This document shows positions 11,927 to 14,891 of a stretch of 14,891 nt of DNA, one piece after another. The stretch covers positions 1-14,891 of the forward strand of contig JAEYXR010000131.1 of assembly GCA_023431215.1 (NCBI GenBank), given 5' to 3'. Source of the DNA: Bacillota bacterium (GTDB taxonomy: Bacteria > Bacillota > Clostridia > Oscillospirales > Ruminococcaceae). The position numbers and the translations under genes are program-made. The stretch's first letter is position 1. Each line of letters begins with the position of its first letter. Under the pieces are notes generated by a model. It was not told the DNA's origin. It saw only the letters and a program-made list of their open reading frames with translations, and did no database searches.

Positions 11927-13069
11927 ATGTATAAGAAAAGACTAGCAGAAATTTTTGCAAGAAAAAGAGAGATCGCCAATGAGATTGACGGTGCAGACGA
12001 AACCAGAATGAGCGAGTTGGAAACTGAGCTTAAGGAGTTGGAAGCCGAAGAGCGCAGCGTTAAGCAGAAGCTGGACTTAAGCCAGCGCTTAGGCGAACCC
12101 GAAGTCAAGCCCCAAGAGCGCGGCGGCCAGCTAACTGAAAGAGAGAAACGTGCACAGGCATTTGCGGAGAAAAATCGCATTTGCTTTAACACTCGTTCTC
12201 TGCTTACCACCACATCCGGCATTGCAAAGCCCACAAAGGTTCAGCAGGAAATTAACGACATGTACGGCGTAGAAGTTTCCAGTATTGTCGATATGGTTAC
12301 CTCTACCGACTGCACCGGCATGGGTACATATAAAGTCCCCATCATTACCTCTGGGCTTACCGCATCTGCAAAAACAGACGGTACCGCCGTTGATGCAGGC
12401 GACATTACCGTTAGCAGCGTTGACCTCACCCCCAATGCCTTTAACGTGCTGTCCTACGTGTCCAAAATGCTTAAAAAGCAAACACCTGTGATGTACGAAA
12501 CCAAGGTCGTACAAGCTGCCAGAACCGCCCTGCGCAAGAAGGCAAGCAAAGCCATTGTTGATGCTATTTATGCAAGCTCTCTGTGTGTAGCAAAGGTCTA
12601 TGCCAAGGATGCTACTAACGGTGTAGCTGTAGGGGAGAAAACATTGCGTGAAATTGCCTTTGCATACGGTGGTGATGAGGGCATCGGCGGCGGTGTGCTT
12701 ATTCTCAACAAAACCGACCTTATTGCTTTTGGTGATGTTCGTGGCACAGCTGAAAAGAAAGCTGTTTATGAGATAATCCCTGATTCCGGCAATGAGAACA
12801 CAGGTATTATTAAAGATGGCGGATTGTCTGTACGTTATGTCATCAACAGCAACTGCGCTGCTTTCAACGGTTGCAAGACTGCATCCACAAAAACCATGAT
12901 TTACGGCAATCCTCGCAACTGTGAGCTGGCATCTTGGGGTGATGTGGAAATCAGCACTTCCGAAGATTACAAGTTTGCAGAAGGCCTGTTGTCTGTATTG
13001 GGTGAAACCCTTATTGATGCAGATGTTGTTGTTAAAAACGGCTTTGTCGTTGTTGCAACCGGCGCATAA
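11927..13069 (+). CDS. HK97-fold major capsid protein with delta domain
   Basis: 380 residues, ATG 11927 with AAGGAAT (11913-11919). Residues 1-60 or so are a highly charged coiled coil (KRLAEIFARKREIANEIDG...ELETELKELEAEERSVKQKL), the delta domain that acts as an internal scaffold and is removed by the protease encoded just upstream. The rest shows the HK97 capsid pattern: VQQEINDMYGVEVSSIVDMV, YKVPIIT, SVDLTPNAFNVLSYVSKMLKKQ (N-arm to spine helix region), AARTALRKKASKAIVDAIY, GVLILNKTDLIAF and ISTSEDYKFAEGLLSVLGETLIDADV (C-terminal A/P domains). The codon choice (many GCC, ACC, CTG) looks richer in GC than in the portal gene, as often seen for highly expressed capsid genes. No separate scaffold gene is present. 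Confidence 0.92.
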   Translation: MYKKRLAEIFARKREIANEIDGADETRMSELETELKELEAEERSVKQKLDLSQRLGEPEVKPQERGGQLTEREKRAQAFAEKNRICFNTRSLLTTTSGIAKPTKVQQEINDMYGVEVSSIVDMVTSTDCTGMGTYKVPIITSGLTASAKTDGTAVDAGDITVSSVDLTPNAFNVLSYVSKMLKKQTPVMYETKVVQAARTALRKKASKAIVDAIYASSLCVAKVYAKDATNGVAVGEKTLREIAFAYGGDEGIGGGVLILNKTDLIAFGDVRGTAEKKAVYEIIPDSGNENTGIIKDGGLSVRYVINSNCAAFNGCKTASTKTMIYGNPRNCELASWGDVEISTSEDYKFAEGLLSVLGETLIDADVVVKNGFVVVATGA

Positions 13070-13084
13070 AGGTAGGTGGGGCTG

Positions 13085-13360
13085 ATGTTCGTTGACGAGA
13101 TTAAAGCAGCAAAAAGAATCAGCTATAATAAACTTGATACCGAATTGCAGCGCATTGAAGATTACGCCTGTGCGGAGCTAATCCGTGCAGGCGTTCCCTC
13201 TAATGTAATTACTCAGGGAGATAAACTAATAAAAAATGCTGTTATTACCTTTGCGCTAAAAGAGCTAAGTGACGATAAAAACTTTGAACGATATAAGGTA
13301 TCCTGGGAGTACCAATTAGACTGTCTGCGCAAGAAAAAGTGGGGGACCAGCTATGTATGA
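13085..13360 (+). CDS. Head-tail connector protein (gp6-like)
   Basis: 91 residues, helical, starting MFVDEIKAAKRISYNKLDTELQRIEDYACAELIRAGVP and ending in a basic CLRKKKWGTSY segment. The position right after the capsid gene and the alpha-helical all-in-one pattern fit the HK97 gp6/connector group that sits under the portal. ATG 13085 has AGGTGG (13074-13079) at 5 bases; GTG 13076 (94 aa) is possible but has poor spacing. Overlaps the next gene by 8 bases. Confidence 0.7.
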   Translation: MFVDEIKAAKRISYNKLDTELQRIEDYACAELIRAGVPSNVITQGDKLIKNAVITFALKELSDDKNFERYKVSWEYQLDCLRKKKWGTSYV

Positions 13361-13670
13361 CCAAATTATCAAGTTGGTATCAACGACAGCAACAAGCACA
13401 GATGACTACGGCAACCCAACCGATACAATAGTGTTGCGTGAAGTATTCGCGGAGCTTAGCAGTGTTGGTCAATCTGAATTCTATCAAGCACAAGCAGTTG
13501 GGTTAAAGCCTGAAATCAAGTTTAAACTGGCTGATTATTACGACTACCAAGGCGAAAAGACATTGTTTTTTCAAGATTATTGCGATATCGAACCATTGGA
13601 GTATAGCGTTATTCGAACATACCGCTCCGGCAATGGCATTGAAATAGTATGCAAGAGGGGTATTAACTAA
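13353..13670 (+). CDS. Head closure / head-tail adaptor protein
   Basis: 105 residues with beta-rich pattern: IIKLVSTTATSTDDYGNPTDTIVLREVFAELSSVGQSEFYQAQAVGLKPEIKFKLADYYDYQGEKTLFF. The DxxGNPxxT...REVFAEL...SEFYQA...LKPEIKFKL motif is characteristic of phage head closure proteins of the SPP1 gp16/HK97 gp7-like group, which close the portal after packaging. Its ATG lies inside the end of the connector gene, with GGGGGA (13341-13346) just before; its stop TAA shares a base with the next ATG (TAATG). Confidence 0.8.
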   Translation: MYDQIIKLVSTTATSTDDYGNPTDTIVLREVFAELSSVGQSEFYQAQAVGLKPEIKFKLADYYDYQGEKTLFFQDYCDIEPLEYSVIRTYRSGNGIEIVCKRGIN

Positions 13671-14128
13671 TGGCTGTTCCAAAGAGTGTAATCAAGCTAA
13701 AAAAGGGCGGCATCGAGTATATTTCAAGTTGCGATAGAGTGTCATACACCATCCAGGAATTAACGAGAGCTGCGCTGCGTGATGTAGGAAAACTGATTTG
13801 TCGTAGGTGCAACGAAAAGGCACAAACGCTTCCGGGTATGCGAAGTTCTAAGCGCGTCCGAGGAGGTTCGTCTGCTTTTCAATATTGGGCGCGCCGCAAA
13901 GAGTGTGATCTGCAAGTAGGCATCAAGCATGGAACGTGGTACGGTGCCGAGCAGGAACTGGGGACATCAAAGCAAAAGAAACGTGCCTTTTTGCATGATA
14001 CAGCGTATGAAAATATAGCTGAAATTGTGAAGATAGAAAGTCAGTATCTAAGCGCACTTGAAAGTGAAGCTGCTGCGTTAGCGCTTATAGACGAAGATGA
14101 TATGCAAGGGGGAGCAGATGAAAATTAA
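13670..14128 (+). CDS. HK97-gp10-like head-tail joining protein
   Basis: 152 residues, starting at the TAATG junction. The protein has basic N-terminal helices, RDVGKLICRRCNEKAQTLPGMRSSKRVRG, then AFQYWARRKECDLQVGIKHGTWYGAEQELGTSKQKKRAFLHDTAYEN and a long acidic C-terminal helix. The GIKHGTWYGAEQELGTSKQKKRAFL stretch fits the conserved part (VG...Y....E.GT..q....FL) of HK97-gp10-type tail completion proteins. The RRCNEKAQ Cys is unique to it as far as I can see. It overlaps the next gene by 11 bases. Confidence 0.75.
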   Translation: MAVPKSVIKLKKGGIEYISSCDRVSYTIQELTRAALRDVGKLICRRCNEKAQTLPGMRSSKRVRGGSSAFQYWARRKECDLQVGIKHGTWYGAEQELGTSKQKKRAFLHDTAYENIAEIVKIESQYLSALESEAAALALIDEDDMQGGADEN

Positions 14129-14483
14129 CGAATTGTGCAAAGTAGTAAATACACGTCTTAAAACGGTATGTGACAATGTGTTTCATGAAATTGCACGAGA
14201 CAGTAAACTGTACCCGCATATTGTTTTTATAATTAAAAGTGGCAGCAATCCCAATTTGATTAGGTTTGATTACCTGATAGACATCGACATATGGCATACC
14301 AATACAGAACAAATTGAGATGCTAGCTGATAATGTAGAGTTGCTATTCAATGCAGTTACCGACACAACCAGTTCTGTGATATCCCCAACGTTTTACTTAG
14401 ATACACGGCTTTCGGTTCCGGATGAAGATAAAAACATAAAGCACAGGCTTGTGAGAATTCAAGCACAAATATATGTGAGGTGA
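14118..14483 (+). CDS. Tail terminator / minor tail protein-like
   Basis: 121 residues; ATG 14118 follows AAGGGGGAG (14106-14114), and an earlier in-frame ATG at 14097 lacks a good site. The protein begins with a helix (MKINELCKVVNTRLKTVCDNVFHEIA) and goes on as beta strands (LYPHIVFIIKS, IRFDYLIDIDIWHTNTEQIEMLADNVELLFN, SPTFYLDTRLSVPDEDKNIKHRLVRIQAQIYVR). This helix/beta order and the position before the major tail gene fit the tail terminator family (lambda gpU/HK97 gp10-next type) that ends tube growth. The call is based on position and pattern; no strict motif is available. Confidence 0.6.
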   Translation: MKINELCKVVNTRLKTVCDNVFHEIARDSKLYPHIVFIIKSGSNPNLIRFDYLIDIDIWHTNTEQIEMLADNVELLFNAVTDTTSSVISPTFYLDTRLSVPDEDKNIKHRLVRIQAQIYVR

Positions 14484-14487
14484 TTAA

Positions 14488-14891
14488 ATGCCAAAATATC
14501 AAGGCACAGGAGCCATTACTGCCGCTGATTACAAGGCGGTAAAGTGGATCGGTAAAACCAAGAACGGCACAGCGATTACAATTGCATTTCCTAATGCAAT
14601 CAATCTTGGAAATATCGACTGGACATTTGCTGACAAGGATGACACAGTGGCAGAGCTTGTGTTTACCGCCGTATATGACAATACCAACGAAACCGCAAGC
14701 ACAACCACAGAGCCGTGGACGGTGGAAACTGCTACAGCAATAACCAATGCCGCAGACGGTATCGTGCTTGGCACAGGCGTGTTCTACATTGGAGAAACCG
14801 CAATCGCTTTGACACGTGGCGGCGGTAAATTTACCGTAGAGCGTGAGTTTAGAGAAATAGTTGCAGACGGTGATAGGGGACCTGTAAAAGA
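14488..14891 (+). CDS. Major tail protein, 3' end cut by window
   Basis: ATG 14488 with GAGGTGAT (14477-14484); the frame is open to the window end, giving 134 residues. Sequence starts MPKYQGTGAITAADYKAVKWIGKT and has Thr/Ala-rich beta strands (ITIAFPNAINLGNIDWTF, TVAELVFTAVYD), a Thr-rich linker (ETASTTTEPWTVE), then GVFYIGETAIALTRGGGKFTVEREFREIVADGDRGPVK. The last segment (GG..F...RE.R.I.ADG..GPVK) is common at this place in siphophage tube proteins. It would polymerise as rings to form the tail tube. The 5-base gap to the upstream gene suits a shared operon. Confidence 0.75.
   Translation, partial: MPKYQGTGAITAADYKAVKWIGKTKNGTAITIAFPNAINLGNIDWTFADKDDTVAELVFTAVYDNTNETASTTTEPWTVETATAITNAADGIVLGTGVFYIGETAIALTRGGGKFTVEREFREIVADGDRGPVK

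Noticed and set aside
12131..12514. Minus-strand frame of 127 codons within the capsid gene
   Set aside because: Shadow of the HK97 capsid coding sequence; His/Cys/Gly-rich product without known pattern.
1..14891. CRISPR array, tRNA genes, insertion sequences, integrase/att sites
   Set aside because: No regular repeat-spacer pattern, no cloverleaf-like segment with conserved T-loop, no transposase or recombinase product and no terminal repeats were seen by eye.

Overview
The window is part of a tailed-phage genome, most likely a siphovirus prophage of a Bacillota host (Clostridia or Negativicutes class; this is inferred from strong AGGAGG-type ribosome binding sites, GTG starts, moderate GC content and the gene families, and no host gene is present to prove it). 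All recognised protein genes lie on the + strand, mostly touching or overlapping, and the DNA switches from an early/replication region on the left to the packaging and head genes on the right.

Left part (1-1070): a polycistron of very small proteins, three of which carry paired CxxC zinc-ribbon motifs. It ends in an intergenic region (1071-1338) that is unusually dense in signals. On the MINUS strand there is a near-consensus promoter (TTGACT, 18-base spacer, extended -10 TGGTATAAT), and about 80 bases downstream a perfect 10-bp stem with a 21-base loop followed by seven T. Together these look like a complete small-RNA gene of about 80 nt. On the + strand there is an ordinary Rho-independent terminator, a weak promoter candidate and a perfect G6/C6 hairpin just before the Rep gene. 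Eleven bases spanning the loop and the first base of the 3' stem of the small RNA are exactly complementary to an internal site in the Rep mRNA, so an RNAI-like control of Rep is a testable idea.

Replication/accessory part (1339-6979): an HUH (rolling-circle type) Rep protein, a PcfK-like/AcrIIA9-family protein, a PcfJ-like protein, a DUF3102 coiled-coil protein, two unknown proteins, a DUF4406 protein and a small unknown protein.

Switch region (6984-7549): a sigma-region-4-like late regulator (DUF1492/ArpU/RinA type), then helically spaced GGGA/A-tract repeats, an extended -10 promoter without a -35 box, and a hairpin terminator between this promoter and the first late gene. This looks like the activator-controlled late promoter.

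Late part (7550-14891): a small unknown protein, an HNH endonuclease, a candidate cos region, small and large terminase, portal, HK97 prohead protease, major capsid protein with fused delta (scaffold) domain, head-tail connector, head closure protein, HK97-gp10-like protein, tail terminator-like protein, and the start of the major tail protein, which is cut by the window end. Lysogeny, tail-assembly and lysis genes are outside the window.
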